Source: Sphaerochaetaceae bacterium (lineage in GTDB: Bacteria; Spirochaetota; Spirochaetia; Sphaerochaetales; Sphaerochaetaceae). Taken from it: DNA of 64,000 bases. The position numbers were made by a program, and so were the translations under genes. Below are positions 18,220 to 27,217 of this stretch, in pieces. The stretch spans positions 1-64,000 of the forward strand of contig JAQQAI010000052.1 of assembly GCA_028532915.1 (NCBI GenBank), given 5' to 3'. The notes beneath the pieces were generated by a model. The model made no database searches. It was given only the letters and a program-made list of their open reading frames with translations, and was not told the DNA's origin. The first letter of the stretch is position 1, and each line of letters begins with the position of its first letter.

Positions 18220-20805
18220 TCAGCTTTTTTTCGCGGTTCGTTTCTTCTTTGTCTTCTTTGCCGGGGTGTAATTCTTATACAGTTCAAGCATCTTCTCTTC
18301 CGTCAGCTCTTCCAGTTTGGCCGCGTTCTTTTTCATCTCATCTTCCAGAGCAAAATTATCGCTGCCGTATTTTCCGTAGAAACCGTAGCGGCCGTTATAG
18401 ACGGCAAGCAGTTTACCGTCGACTTCGCCGAAAGAACGTACAGGTTCACTTTTGCCCTTTTTTGACTGACCGGGTTTCGGCTGATTCAGAAGAGCCAGGG
18501 CATCTTCCAAAGTTATATCAAACAGTTTCTGTTCATCGGGAAGTGACCGGAATTCTCCATTCATCGAAACATATGGTCCGTATTTGCCGATGCTTGCTCT
18601 GACTTCCTCACCGGTCTTCTCATCAACTCCCAGGACTCTGGGAAGGTCCAGATATCTGATAATCTCATCGCAGCTCATCTGCGACGGATCCTTTCCCTTG
18701 GGAACAGAGAACCGTTTCGGTTTCCCGGCGCCTTTCTCCACTTCTCCCAACTGAAAATAAGGACCATACTTCCCGCTCAGCAGATAAACCGGTTTACCAT
18801 TAGGATGATGACAGATCGGTTTGACAGCGTCAGACCCTTCAGCTTTTGCTTTCACAAGGTTTTCTATCTGTTCTTCTGTTATGGTTCCGGGATAAATATT
18901 GACCGGGATTGATACAGACACCTCGACATCATCTCCTGCAGAAGTCTTGATATATGGCCCGTATTTCCCTACATAGACTCCGTGTTTGTCGGATATAGTG
19001 GGAAGCTTGATCTTCTTCGCTTCCAGGCTGTCGATGGAATCCATCTTCTGATCCACCGTTGCCTTCAGTCCTTTATTGCCGTCGTAGAAAGATTTGAGAA
19101 ATGAAGCTTCATCCTGCTCGCCTCTTGCGATATTATCGAGAGATTCTTCCATCTTGCTGGTGAAATCATAGTTCACAAGGTCATCGAAATTATTCTCGAG
19201 AAGCTGAACCACGGCGAAACCGACGAAAGTCGGAACAAGTGCATTGTTCTCTTTCTCAGCATATTTCTTCTCGAAAAGTTTGTCGATGATTGTCGCATAG
19301 GTGGAGGGCCGACCGATTCCCTGCTTCTCGAGTTCCTGAACGAGAGTCGCTTCGGTGAATCGTGCAGGGCTCTTTGTTTCATGTTCCACGGCCTCACTTG
19401 ATTTCACATCGATCACCGACTGCGCTGATAAAGGAGGAAGGATCTTCTCGCTGTCATCCAATGCAGCTTCAGGATCATCCTTTCCTTCTACATAGACTCT
19501 GATGAATCCCGGGAAGACGATTCTGTTCCCTGTAGCACCGAAACGGTACGAATCGACTGAAAGCTTCACGGAAGTGGTTGCCTTTACGGCATCGGCCATC
19601 TGACAGGCCAGCGTCCGTTTCCAGATGAGATCATATAACGCAAGCTCTTTTCCGTGAAGTCCTGTATCGTCAGGGTGCACAAAGCTTTCCCCGGCCGGTC
19701 TGATGGCTTCATGAGCTTCCTGAGCCGAGGCGTTCTTGGATGTATATCTGCGGGGGGATGGAGAAAGAAAATTCATACCGAAGAGTTTTCCGGCTGCATC
19801 TCTTGCTCCTTTGATGCCCTCTTCACTCAAAGCGGGACTGTCGGTTCTCATGTAGGTGATCAATCCGCTTTCGTAGAGTTTCTGAGCGACTCTCATAGTC
19901 TCTTTCGCACTCATCCGCAGCTTTCTCGACCCTTCCTGCTGGAGAGTACTCGTGATGAAAGGAGGAGCAGGTCGGTTCTTTTTCTCCTTCTCGGTTACAC
20001 TTTCAACCTTCCAGTCGCTCTTCTTTACCTTTTCGGCGATCATCTGCGCCATATCCCCGTCTACGACAGTGACTTTCTTCTTCGGAAGAAGTTTTCCCGT
20101 ATTGGGATCAAAATCCTTACCGGAAGCGATCCTCTGATCATCGATACTTTCAAGTTTCGCTTCAAACGGGATCTTGGGATTTGCTTCCGTATGCACCGAG
20201 GCAACCACATCCCAGTAGGAGGCTTTTACGAATGCCAGACGTTCTCTCTCTCTGTCCACGATCAGCCGCAGTCCCGGTGACTGTACCCGTCCGGCGGAAA
20301 GATTGCGGACGCTCAGTTTTTTCCACAGAAGAGGCGAAAGAGTGTACCCGTAGAGCCTGTCAAGGATTCTGCGTGCCTCCTGGGCATTCACCAGATCCAT
20401 ATCAAGCTCCCTTCCGTGATCGATAGCATAGGTAATGGCTTTCTTGGTGATCTCATGGAACACCATTCTCTGATAAGGGACCTTAGGATTGAGAACTTCG
20501 ATCAGATGCCATGAAATACTCTCTCCCTCACGGTCTTCATCAGTCGCGAGCAGTAACCGGCTGCTGGTGGCAAGTTCTTTCTTCAACTCCTTGATGATCT
20601 TCTCCTTTCCTGCAGAGATGACGTACTTCGGTTTGAAGTTATCCTCGACATCTACAGCCGTGTCTTTTTCGGGGAGATCTCTGATATGCCCGTTACAGGC
20701 GATCACCTGAGTATTGGAGGGGAGAAATTTTTTGATCGTTCGTGCTTTGGTAGGAGACTCTACAATGATAAGAGTCTTGTCGGTAACCTCTTTCGCTTTT
20801 GCCAT
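18220..20805 (-). CDS. topA: DNA topoisomerase I
   Basis: Type IA topoisomerase that relaxes negative supercoils. The 861-aa protein has an N-terminal Toprim domain (LIIVESPTKARTIKKFL, ATDEDREGESISWHL), the gate with the active-site Tyr in GLITYMRTDSP, and C-terminal repeats. The tetra-cysteine zinc ribbons of E. coli TopA are absent. Instead there are four GKYGPY/GRYGFY-type repeats of the Toprim_C_rpt kind, then a Lys-rich tail (KKTKKKRTAKKS). It has its own promoter and is divergent from the poorly defined region after 20.9 kb. Confidence 0.96.
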   Translation of the reverse strand: MAKAKEVTDKTLIIVESPTKARTIKKFLPSNTQVIACNGHIRDLPEKDTAVDVEDNFKPKYVISAGKEKIIKELKKELATSSRLLLATDEDREGESISWHLIEVLNPKVPYQRMVFHEITKKAITYAIDHGRELDMDLVNAQEARRILDRLYGYTLSPLLWKKLSVRNLSAGRVQSPGLRLIVDRERERLAFVKASYWDVVASVHTEANPKIPFEAKLESIDDQRIASGKDFDPNTGKLLPKKKVTVVDGDMAQMIAEKVKKSDWKVESVTEKEKKNRPAPPFITSTLQQEGSRKLRMSAKETMRVAQKLYESGLITYMRTDSPALSEEGIKGARDAAGKLFGMNFLSPSPRRYTSKNASAQEAHEAIRPAGESFVHPDDTGLHGKELALYDLIWKRTLACQMADAVKATTSVKLSVDSYRFGATGNRIVFPGFIRVYVEGKDDPEAALDDSEKILPPLSAQSVIDVKSSEAVEHETKSPARFTEATLVQELEKQGIGRPSTYATIIDKLFEKKYAEKENNALVPTFVGFAVVQLLENNFDDLVNYDFTSKMEESLDNIARGEQDEASFLKSFYDGNKGLKATVDQKMDSIDSLEAKKIKLPTISDKHGVYVGKYGPYIKTSAGDDVEVSVSIPVNIYPGTITEEQIENLVKAKAEGSDAVKPICHHPNGKPVYLLSGKYGPYFQLGEVEKGAGKPKRFSVPKGKDPSQMSCDEIIRYLDLPRVLGVDEKTGEEVRASIGKYGPYVSMNGEFRSLPDEQKLFDITLEDALALLNQPKPGQSKKGKSEPVRSFGEVDGKLLAVYNGRYGFYGKYGSDNFALEDEMKKNAAKLEELTEEKMLELYKNYTPAKKTKKKRTAKKS

Positions 20806-20863
20806 TACATCGATTCCTTTTATTGAAGCCTCTTCTTTTTATGTTAAAAGAGGATGAATTACA

Positions 20864-20892
20864 GTTATAGGTAGTCATGTTGATTTTGTCAA
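20864..20892 (-). promoter_or_regulatory. sigma-70 promoter of topA
   Basis: On the minus strand, TTGACA (20892-20887), a 17-bp spacer, then TATAAC (20869-20864). The leader before the ATG contains a CCTCTT/AAGAGG-type stem around 20828-20853. Confidence 0.7.
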
Positions 20893-21199
20893 CGATTGAC
20901 AGAAGGCAATTTTTCCACCCATTATACTCATAAGAAAGGACGAAGTGCACCGGATGATACAATCTTAAAAGATGCGTACGATATATATGATCTTCTGTTT
21001 CTGAAGAAATCAGAGCATCTTATCATGATCCGTGTCATAGGCGGGGCACCGCTGATCACATTCAACAGTATATAGTATGCACAAAAATACGCGTACCGTC
21101 TATTGAACCGATGACCCATCCTGTAAAGGACGGAGTATCGGCAGCTGTGAATACGGCTGATTTCAGCCTGTTAAGAGATACAAGAGAGGTGATATTCCG
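20893..21199 (+). other. 307-nt region with coding-like fragments but no intact gene
   Basis: No complete gene is supported. Two plus-strand open stretches in different frames look protein-like. One ends at a TAG near 21075 (IYDLLFLKKSEHLIMIRVIG, then GGAPLITFNSI). The other ends at the TGA overlapping the ATG at 21200 (IEPMTHPVKDGVSAAVNTAD, then FSLLRDTREVIFR). TTGACA (20896-20901) and TATACT (20923-20928) are present but 21 bp apart, which is too long for a standard promoter. This may be a decayed gene upstream of the next CDS. Confidence 0.3.
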
Positions 21200-21586
21200 A
21201 TGAAAGAAGACACGGATGCCCGGCATCCTGAAAAAGCCTATGAAGATGAAAAAAGGATGACCAGTTCTTCCTACACTTCCATTTTCTCTACACATGATAA
21301 ACAGGTGGAAGGAACTTTGGACGACGGGTCTACGATCTTCACACTTTTCGGATCATTCAGACTTGATTCTGTTTCAGCAGCTGTGACCGACAACACGATC
21401 ATCGATGTCACCTGCTTTTTCGGAAATGTCAGCATAGAACTCCCACACGATGTGAATGTCGATGTAAAGGGAACTCCGGTATTCGGTGAACTGAAGAACA
21501 AAAGGTCCGGGAAAAACGGGGAGATGGGTCTTGCGACAGTCACTGTGAGAGTTCTCTGCCTGTTCGGCGAGGTGACAATCAGGTGA
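21200..21586 (+). CDS. LiaF C-terminal-like (cell-wall-active antibiotic response) domain protein
   Basis: A 128-aa cytoplasmic protein without membrane helices. A charged N-terminus is followed by a right-handed beta-helix-like region with repeating strands: IFTLFGSFRLDSV, IIDVTCFFGNVSIELP and VRVLCLFGEVTIR. This matches the C-terminal domain of LiaF/YvqF-type proteins, here without the usual membrane half. The role is probably envelope-stress related by family association, not shown here. A GAGAGGTG ribosome site precedes the ATG, and the radical SAM gene begins 3 nt after its stop. Confidence 0.65.
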   Translation: MKEDTDARHPEKAYEDEKRMTSSSYTSIFSTHDKQVEGTLDDGSTIFTLFGSFRLDSVSAAVTDNTIIDVTCFFGNVSIELPHDVNVDVKGTPVFGELKNKRSGKNGEMGLATVTVRVLCLFGEVTIR

Positions 21587-21589
21587 AAA

Positions 21590-23227
21590 ATGGATATTGA
21601 GATCATAGCAGCATCGATTGAACAATCGACGCTTTCATTTCCCCTCGGGTCACTCGCAATCTATGTAGCTCTCAAGGAAAACAGAGTCATAAGCGGATCG
21701 GCCCACATCTCTCATTCACATTATTTTATCGACACACACGATCCTGTCGAAGCTGCACAGTCGATGGCTGAACGTCAGGTGGACCTTCTGGGTCTGTCGA
21801 TCTATCTGTTCAACAGGACCTGGATGAATACCTTTCTTCAAGCATTTCTCACTCTCAGTCCTTCAACGACCGTCTTTGCCGGAGGACCTGAAACGATAGC
21901 CCATCCGCACGATCTTCTTGATGCAGGCTGTGCCTTTCTCATCCAGGGAGAAGGAGAAATGTGCACCCAGGAGGCGGTCGAAAAATGGCTCAGAGGGGAA
22001 CAGGTAGAAGGAAGCGGTATCTTCACGAAAGATTCTCGTCGACTGAACAGCGCTTATCCGCAGAATCTGTCGACCCTTCCATCCATCATCCTTCATCCCG
22101 CTATCTCGCTTGATGATTATCCCGGAGTACTGTGGGAGTTCACCAGAGGCTGTCCGTACAACTGCGCATTCTGTTTTGAATCGAAAGGGAGCAGGCTCGT
22201 CAGAACCTATGATCTGAACCGTATAGAAAGGGAACTTGACTATCTCATCGAACAGGAAATCTCCCGCATCTTCGTACTGGATCCCACCTTCAATATGACA
22301 CGGAACCGTACCATTGAAATTCTTGAACTTCTGATACGCAAATCGGATCCGGCAATGCACTACACCTTTGAGATCAGGGCCGAACTTCTCGACTCCCGGA
22401 CAGCTTCCCTTTTCGGAAAACTACACTGTTCTTTGCAGATCGGTCTTCAAAGCAGCAATACAGGAGTGCTCAATACTATCAACCGTTCATTCGAACCGGA
22501 CCTTTTCAGCAGAAAGATCGGTCTGCTGCAGAAGCACAATGTGGTTTTCGGACTCGATCTCATCATCGGCCTTCCCGGTGATACCTGCGAATCATTTTTC
22601 GACAGTGTCGATTATGCCGTCGGATGCAGACCGAGCAATATCGATATATTCCTTCTATCTCTGCTTCCCGGAACCGAAGTGTATGATAAAAGAGACACCT
22701 TCGCCCTGCAGTATCAGTCGGACTCTCCCTACGAACTTATAGAGAGTACGACCATGAGTGAGAAGGATATCCTGAAAGCTCTGAAGGTCAAACACGGATG
22801 TGATATCTTCTACACGAAAGGAAATGCGGTCATGTGGTTTCACCATATTGTCGAAACCCTGCAGATGAAGGCCTCACAGTTTTTTCTTCTGTTCGATCAG
22901 TTCATGGAAAATGAAAAAATCAGCGATGAAGATGATACCTATCGCATTCAGGATATGTTTATTACGTATATGTTCAAAAAAGAGAAGAAAGAACATCTTC
23001 TTCCTGTGATATTAAGCTATATCGAAATGCACCAGGGAATCAGTTACTACCAGGAGACACTGGAGACTCCAGTGGTGACGCTCTGGTATGATCCCGAAGA
23101 CCTTGCCTTTCTGGACACTCATTCCGCACTGGAGCTCTATCAGAAGAAACGGCCGAACACCGCTTCATCAGATTATCTTCTGTACGGTGAGAACGGCAGA
23201 CTCTTTTTTGAAAGATTTATGGATTGA
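21590..23227 (+). CDS. B12-binding-type radical SAM protein (DUF4080-like)
   Basis: A 545-aa protein. It has an N-terminal cobalamin-binding-like Rossmann region (about 1-150; no DxHxxG motif seen), a radical SAM core with GCPYNCAFC (CxxxCxxC near 187-194), and a C-terminal domain ending in a conserved LYGENGRLF-like segment. Such proteins catalyse methylations or rearrangements on unknown substrates. It is coupled to the LiaF-like gene upstream. The B12 fold without the His ligand suggests base-off binding is not histidine-coordinated. Confidence 0.8.
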   Translation: MDIEIIAASIEQSTLSFPLGSLAIYVALKENRVISGSAHISHSHYFIDTHDPVEAAQSMAERQVDLLGLSIYLFNRTWMNTFLQAFLTLSPSTTVFAGGPETIAHPHDLLDAGCAFLIQGEGEMCTQEAVEKWLRGEQVEGSGIFTKDSRRLNSAYPQNLSTLPSIILHPAISLDDYPGVLWEFTRGCPYNCAFCFESKGSRLVRTYDLNRIERELDYLIEQEISRIFVLDPTFNMTRNRTIEILELLIRKSDPAMHYTFEIRAELLDSRTASLFGKLHCSLQIGLQSSNTGVLNTINRSFEPDLFSRKIGLLQKHNVVFGLDLIIGLPGDTCESFFDSVDYAVGCRPSNIDIFLLSLLPGTEVYDKRDTFALQYQSDSPYELIESTTMSEKDILKALKVKHGCDIFYTKGNAVMWFHHIVETLQMKASQFFLLFDQFMENEKISDEDDTYRIQDMFITYMFKKEKKEHLLPVILSYIEMHQGISYYQETLETPVVTLWYDPEDLAFLDTHSALELYQKKRPNTASSDYLLYGENGRLFFERFMD

Positions 23228-23291
23228 GAAACTTGAACGTTGCGGCATATTAAATTACGATAACGTATCGAATCAGAACAAAGGATCAGAC

Positions 23292-24017
23292 ATGAGACGA
23301 CAATTTCAATTACTTATAACATCAGTCCTGCTTATACTCTCTCTCACGACAGGCTGTGTGATGCAGCAGGGATTATCTCTTACGGAAGACCAGTCAGGAT
23401 GGGCTACGGTCGATCTGAGCGTTTACGACTTCTTCTCGACCATACTGGAAGATTTCGCACCGTTCGACGAAGATATGGCCGATACATCCGTCATAGAGCA
23501 GTCGGTCGACGATTTCGTCGTCCAGCTCGATAATGCTCCGAGCACATCCGAAGCTTCAGCGATGAAAATCAAAGATAACAGCTATTTCATAGATTTCACA
23601 TTCTCTTCACTCAACGGTATTCTCAACGATCTGGCCAATCAGAATCAGCAGACACTTCTCACCGTAAAAGAGTCAAAAAATTCGACACGACTTGAATTCT
23701 ATCTGGACCTCGACAATTACCCGCAGCTTACCGAGATAGTCCCGTTTCTCGCCGATGAGAATTTCGAGACGTTCGGCCCCCTGTACAATCAGGGGATGAA
23801 CGAGGCGGACTATCTTGAGATGATCAGCTACATACTCGGTGAAGAAGGTCCGGATGCCATCAGAGAAAGTGTCATCTCACTGCGTCTGACGGCTCCCGAC
23901 CCGATCGAAAGCTATGAAGGGGGGATCCTGGAAGATGATACCACGATCCGTTTTGACATTCCTCTCATAGACATACTGCTGCTTGCCGAGCCGATCACCT
24001 TCTACGCACAATGGTAG
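23292..24017 (+). CDS. exported lipoprotein of unknown function
   Basis: A 241-aa protein with a lipoprotein signal (LLILSLTTGC, lipobox LTTGC near residue 20). The mature part is acidic, with alternating strands and helices and no recognised motif. Composition and the NQGMNEADYLEMISYIL region recall the spirochaete family of small beta-rich lipoproteins, but the match is weak. ATG 23292 with an AAGGA site is chosen; the longer in-frame extension from 23088 overlaps the radical SAM gene and is not real coding. Confidence 0.7.
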   Translation: MRRQFQLLITSVLLILSLTTGCVMQQGLSLTEDQSGWATVDLSVYDFFSTILEDFAPFDEDMADTSVIEQSVDDFVVQLDNAPSTSEASAMKIKDNSYFIDFTFSSLNGILNDLANQNQQTLLTVKESKNSTRLEFYLDLDNYPQLTEIVPFLADENFETFGPLYNQGMNEADYLEMISYILGEEGPDAIRESVISLRLTAPDPIESYEGGILEDDTTIRFDIPLIDILLLAEPITFYAQW

Positions 24018-24023
24018 GTGCTA

Positions 24024-25130
24024 TCAGTTATTGAATCTGAAGTGCATGATATCACCGTCCTGCACTTCGTATTGTTTCCCCTCAAGTCTCAGCTTTCCGT
24101 TCTCTCTGACTTTCTGTTCGCTCTTGTAGGTAAACAGATCCTCACATGAATAGACTTCCGCCTTGATGAAACCTTTCTCGAAATCGGTATGGATGACTCC
24201 TGCAGCCTGAGGCGCCTTGTCTCCGGCATGGAATGTCCATGCCCTGTTCTCATCGCTTCCTGCAGTGAAGAAGGTCCTGAGCCCCAGTGTGCGGTAACCG
24301 CTGTGAATGAGCTGATTGAGTCCGGATTCTTCCAGACCTACGGCCTCAAGAAACTCGCTGCGTTCTTCGGGAGTCTCCAGTGCTGCGATCTCTGCTTCGA
24401 TCTTCCCGCAGATCACCACCACCTCCGAGTCTCTCGACTGTGCGATCTCTCTGACTGTCCTGACATATTCATTCTCTTCAAGAATGCCGTCCTCATCGAC
24501 GTTGGCTACATAGATCACAGGTTTTGTCGTGATAAGATGCATATCGTAGATCAATGCATTCTCTTCATCACTCAAATTAAGCGAACGGACGCTCTTTCCT
24601 TCGGAGAGAGCCTCTTTCATCCTCTCGAGTACAGGCATCATCACCGCTGCGGCCTTTGCACTCTCTTTATCTACACGGGAGGACTTGCCGAGTTTAGTCA
24701 GCCGTTTCTCAACAGTCTCGAGATCTGCAAGAGCCAGTTCTATATCAATCGTCTCGATATCCCCGGCAGGATCTATCTTGTTATTGACGTGGACTATATC
24801 GGGGTTCTCGAAACATCTTACCACATGGACGAGCACTCCGACCTCCCTGATCGAAGCGAGGAACCGGTTCCCCAGCCCTTCGCCTTTGCTCGCACCGGCG
24901 ACAAGACCTGCAATATCGACAAACTCCACTGTTGCGGGCACGACTTTTTTGGTAGGGATCAATGATACGATTCTGTCGAGACGGGGATCCGGTACACTCA
25001 CCATACCGATATTCGGGTCGATCGTACAGAACGGATAGTTCGCCGCCTCTGCAGGAGCTGACGAAAGTGCTGAAAAGATTGTTGACTTTCCCACATTGGG
25101 AAGTCCGACGATACCGCAATTTAAACCCAT
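24024..25130 (-). CDS. ychF: ribosome-binding ATPase YchF (Obg-like)
   Basis: P-loop ATPase of the Obg/OLA1 family that binds the ribosome. The 368-aa length is normal. It has G1 GLPNVGKSTIFSAL, G3 DIAGLV, the nucleotide-specificity motif NVDE replacing NKxD (VANVDEDG), and a C-terminal TGS domain (LRTFFTAGSDENRAWTFHAG). ATG 25130 with GAGAGGA is the family start. It is divergent from hflX. Confidence 0.95.
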   Translation of the reverse strand: MGLNCGIVGLPNVGKSTIFSALSSAPAEAANYPFCTIDPNIGMVSVPDPRLDRIVSLIPTKKVVPATVEFVDIAGLVAGASKGEGLGNRFLASIREVGVLVHVVRCFENPDIVHVNNKIDPAGDIETIDIELALADLETVEKRLTKLGKSSRVDKESAKAAAVMMPVLERMKEALSEGKSVRSLNLSDEENALIYDMHLITTKPVIYVANVDEDGILEENEYVRTVREIAQSRDSEVVVICGKIEAEIAALETPEERSEFLEAVGLEESGLNQLIHSGYRTLGLRTFFTAGSDENRAWTFHAGDKAPQAAGVIHTDFEKGFIKAEVYSCEDLFTYKSEQKVRENGKLRLEGKQYEVQDGDIMHFRFNN

Positions 25131-25177
25131 GAATTCCTCTCTTATACTACAATAATGCGCGCTGAGTATATCATATA

Positions 25178-25206
25178 TTGACAACTTAGGTAACACTTTC
25201 TATAGT
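25178..25206 (+). promoter_or_regulatory. sigma-70 promoter of hflX
   Basis: TTGACA (25178-25183), a 17-bp spacer, then TATAGT (25201-25206). GAAGGAG precedes the ATG at 25223. Confidence 0.7.
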
Positions 25207-25222
25207 TTTCCCGAAGGAGTAT

Positions 25223-26509
25223 ATGACTATCGAAAAAACATTTATCGAAACTGAACCATCTTTACTGAGAGTTCTGGTGCTTATCGCGGATACCGGGGGT
25301 GACAATGAAGTCGGCATCGAACGGAGAAAACAGGAGATGTGTTCTCTCGTATCAACTATGGGAAGCCATGTAGTCGATACTGTGACCGTCCGTCTTCACG
25401 CTTTCGTTCCGGCGACTCTGATAGGATCGGGAAAGATAGAAGAACTCCGTGAGTCAGCACAGCAGTCGCAAATAGACTGCATCGTGTTTGAATGCGATAT
25501 TTCGCCGAGACAGCAGAGAAATCTGGAACAGCTGCTTGATCTGGCCGTGATAGACCGTCAGGAGGTTATCCTCCAGATTTTCAGCAATACAGCGAGAACG
25601 AAGGAATCGACCCTTCAGGTGGCTCTTGCCCGATCCCTCTACTCCCTGCCGCGGCTGAAGAGAAGATGGACTCACCTGTCACGTCAGCAGGGCGGTGCCA
25701 AGGGAACCCGCGGAGAAGGTGAAAAACAGCTCGAGATAGATAAAAGGATCGTCAACCGCAATATTCAGGTCATCAGGAAAGAACTGAATAAGATAGAACG
25801 GCAGCGCCAGACCCAGAGAAAGAACAGACAGACCTCTCCCATCGTGAACGCCGCCATAGTAGGATATACGAACGCGGGAAAGTCATCGCTGCTGAAGGCT
25901 CTGTCGAACAGTGATATTCTGGTCGAGGATAAACTCTTTGCGACACTTGAGCCGGTGACAAGAAAAGTCACCCTACCGGGCAATCATCAGATTCTTCTCA
26001 GTGACACTGTAGGATTCGTCAGCAGACTTCCCCACCACCTTGTGGAATCGTTCAAGAGCACACTGGAAGAAGTGACCTACAGTGACCTGATCATCCATCT
26101 GCTTGATGCATCCCACCCCGACATGTACCAGTGTTATGAGACGACAAGGGAGGTCCTTTCCTCACTGGGATGTGAACATATTCCGACGATCTATGTAATC
26201 AATAAGATCGATTCCATAGAGAATCCGTTCATCTGCAACAGGCTGATGCATGAACTGCCAGGTACTGTCGGTATCAGCGTGAAAGACCGTCTCGGACTGG
26301 ATGAACTGAAGAATATGATAGTAAGGGCGCTGATTGAATCGTACAGAGAGACCACTCTTCTCATCCCCTATCAACATCAGAAACTGCTATCAACGCTGCA
26401 TACTCAGGGAGAAGTGATATCGGTGGACTATCAGGAAGAAGGAGCTGTCGTAGAAGCGAAAATCCCTCCGAGAATATTTGATCAGATGAGAATCTACTCG
26501 ATGACATAA
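25223..26509 (+). CDS. hflX: GTPase HflX
   Basis: Ribosome-associated GTPase implicated in splitting stalled or heat-damaged ribosomes. The 428-aa protein has the HflX N-terminal domain (IECDISPRQ-like, PRQQRNLEQLL), a coiled-coil linker with GGAKGTRGEGEKQLEID, and the G domain with GYTNAGKSSLLKAL, DTVGFVSRLP and NKID. A short C-terminal extension follows. The stop runs into a terminator shared with the convergent gene. Confidence 0.95.
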   Translation: MTIEKTFIETEPSLLRVLVLIADTGGDNEVGIERRKQEMCSLVSTMGSHVVDTVTVRLHAFVPATLIGSGKIEELRESAQQSQIDCIVFECDISPRQQRNLEQLLDLAVIDRQEVILQIFSNTARTKESTLQVALARSLYSLPRLKRRWTHLSRQQGGAKGTRGEGEKQLEIDKRIVNRNIQVIRKELNKIERQRQTQRKNRQTSPIVNAAIVGYTNAGKSSLLKALSNSDILVEDKLFATLEPVTRKVTLPGNHQILLSDTVGFVSRLPHHLVESFKSTLEEVTYSDLIIHLLDASHPDMYQCYETTREVLSSLGCEHIPTIYVINKIDSIENPFICNRLMHELPGTVGISVKDRLGLDELKNMIVRALIESYRETTLLIPYQHQKLLSTLHTQGEVISVDYQEEGAVVEAKIPPRIFDQMRIYSMT

Positions 26510-26546
26510 AAAAGAACCCGTACTGATTTGCTGTCAAAACGGGTTC
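26508..26546 (-). terminator. terminator between hflX and the exported protein gene
   Basis: Stem GAACCCGT/ACGGGTTC (26514-26521 with 26539-26546) followed on the minus strand by six T (26508-26513). It terminates the minus-strand gene and may also slow plus-strand transcripts. Confidence 0.75.
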
Positions 26547-26566
26547 GGTCTAAACTATAGAATAAT

Positions 26567-27016
26567 CTATTCGAAATACCAAAGAGCTCCTACACCGCCT
26601 TTGAAGGAGAATCCCATTGAAGGAAGGATCGCCACTCCGGGTGCGAGGTTCACAAATACTTCGACGGGATAATCATCCATGTAATAGGATGCACCGACGA
26701 CACCGTTGACAGAAAAGGCGAATGCACTGTTATTGATACCCAAACCGAGCTGAGCTCCGGCATTGATGATGACAGGAAGATCTGCGACTTCCACTTCTGT
26801 TATGTCATACAAGGCACCGGCATCGAGATAGAATCCTGATCCGTAGTTCCATGTCAGATTCCCGAGCACTCTGAAATCATCCATTCCGTAGCGCATGGTG
26901 AGACCTGTAGGATACCCTAAAGTTACACCGACACCGATTCCATCATTTTTCTGCATTGCAAAAAGAGGAGTCATAAGTACCATAACAAGCACGACAATTA
27001 ATAAGGTCTTTTTCAT
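26567..27016 (-). CDS. small exported outer-membrane-like protein
   Basis: A 149-aa protein with a signal peptide (LLIVVLVMVLMTPLFA, cleavage near AMQ) and a glycine-rich beta-strand mature part ending in ALWYFE. Alternating hydrophobic and polar residues suggest a small beta-barrel in the outer membrane. It shares size and layout with the product at 29891-30367: signal peptide, GIGVG or GIAVG after the signal, and a GALWxF ending. No enzymatic motif is present. It has an AAGGAG site at the start and a terminator behind it. Confidence 0.7.
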   Translation of the reverse strand: MKKTLLIVVLVMVLMTPLFAMQKNDGIGVGVTLGYPTGLTMRYGMDDFRVLGNLTWNYGSGFYLDAGALYDITEVEVADLPVIINAGAQLGLGINNSAFAFSVNGVVGASYYMDDYPVEVFVNLAPGVAILPSMGFSFKGGVGALWYFE

Positions 27017-27217
27017 ACGATAATCTCCTTTGGTATTAAATTTACATACAATATGTATTTTATATTACTCCAAAATATTACAAATATCTACAGGAATCTC
27101 GACATTTATTATTGTTACTGCCTCATTTATCACAATTCTCATAAGTAAGATGGACACTTTAAATAGAATTGTCAATTTGATATGATACATCCACATAGAA
27201 AAAAGGAGACTTTCAGA

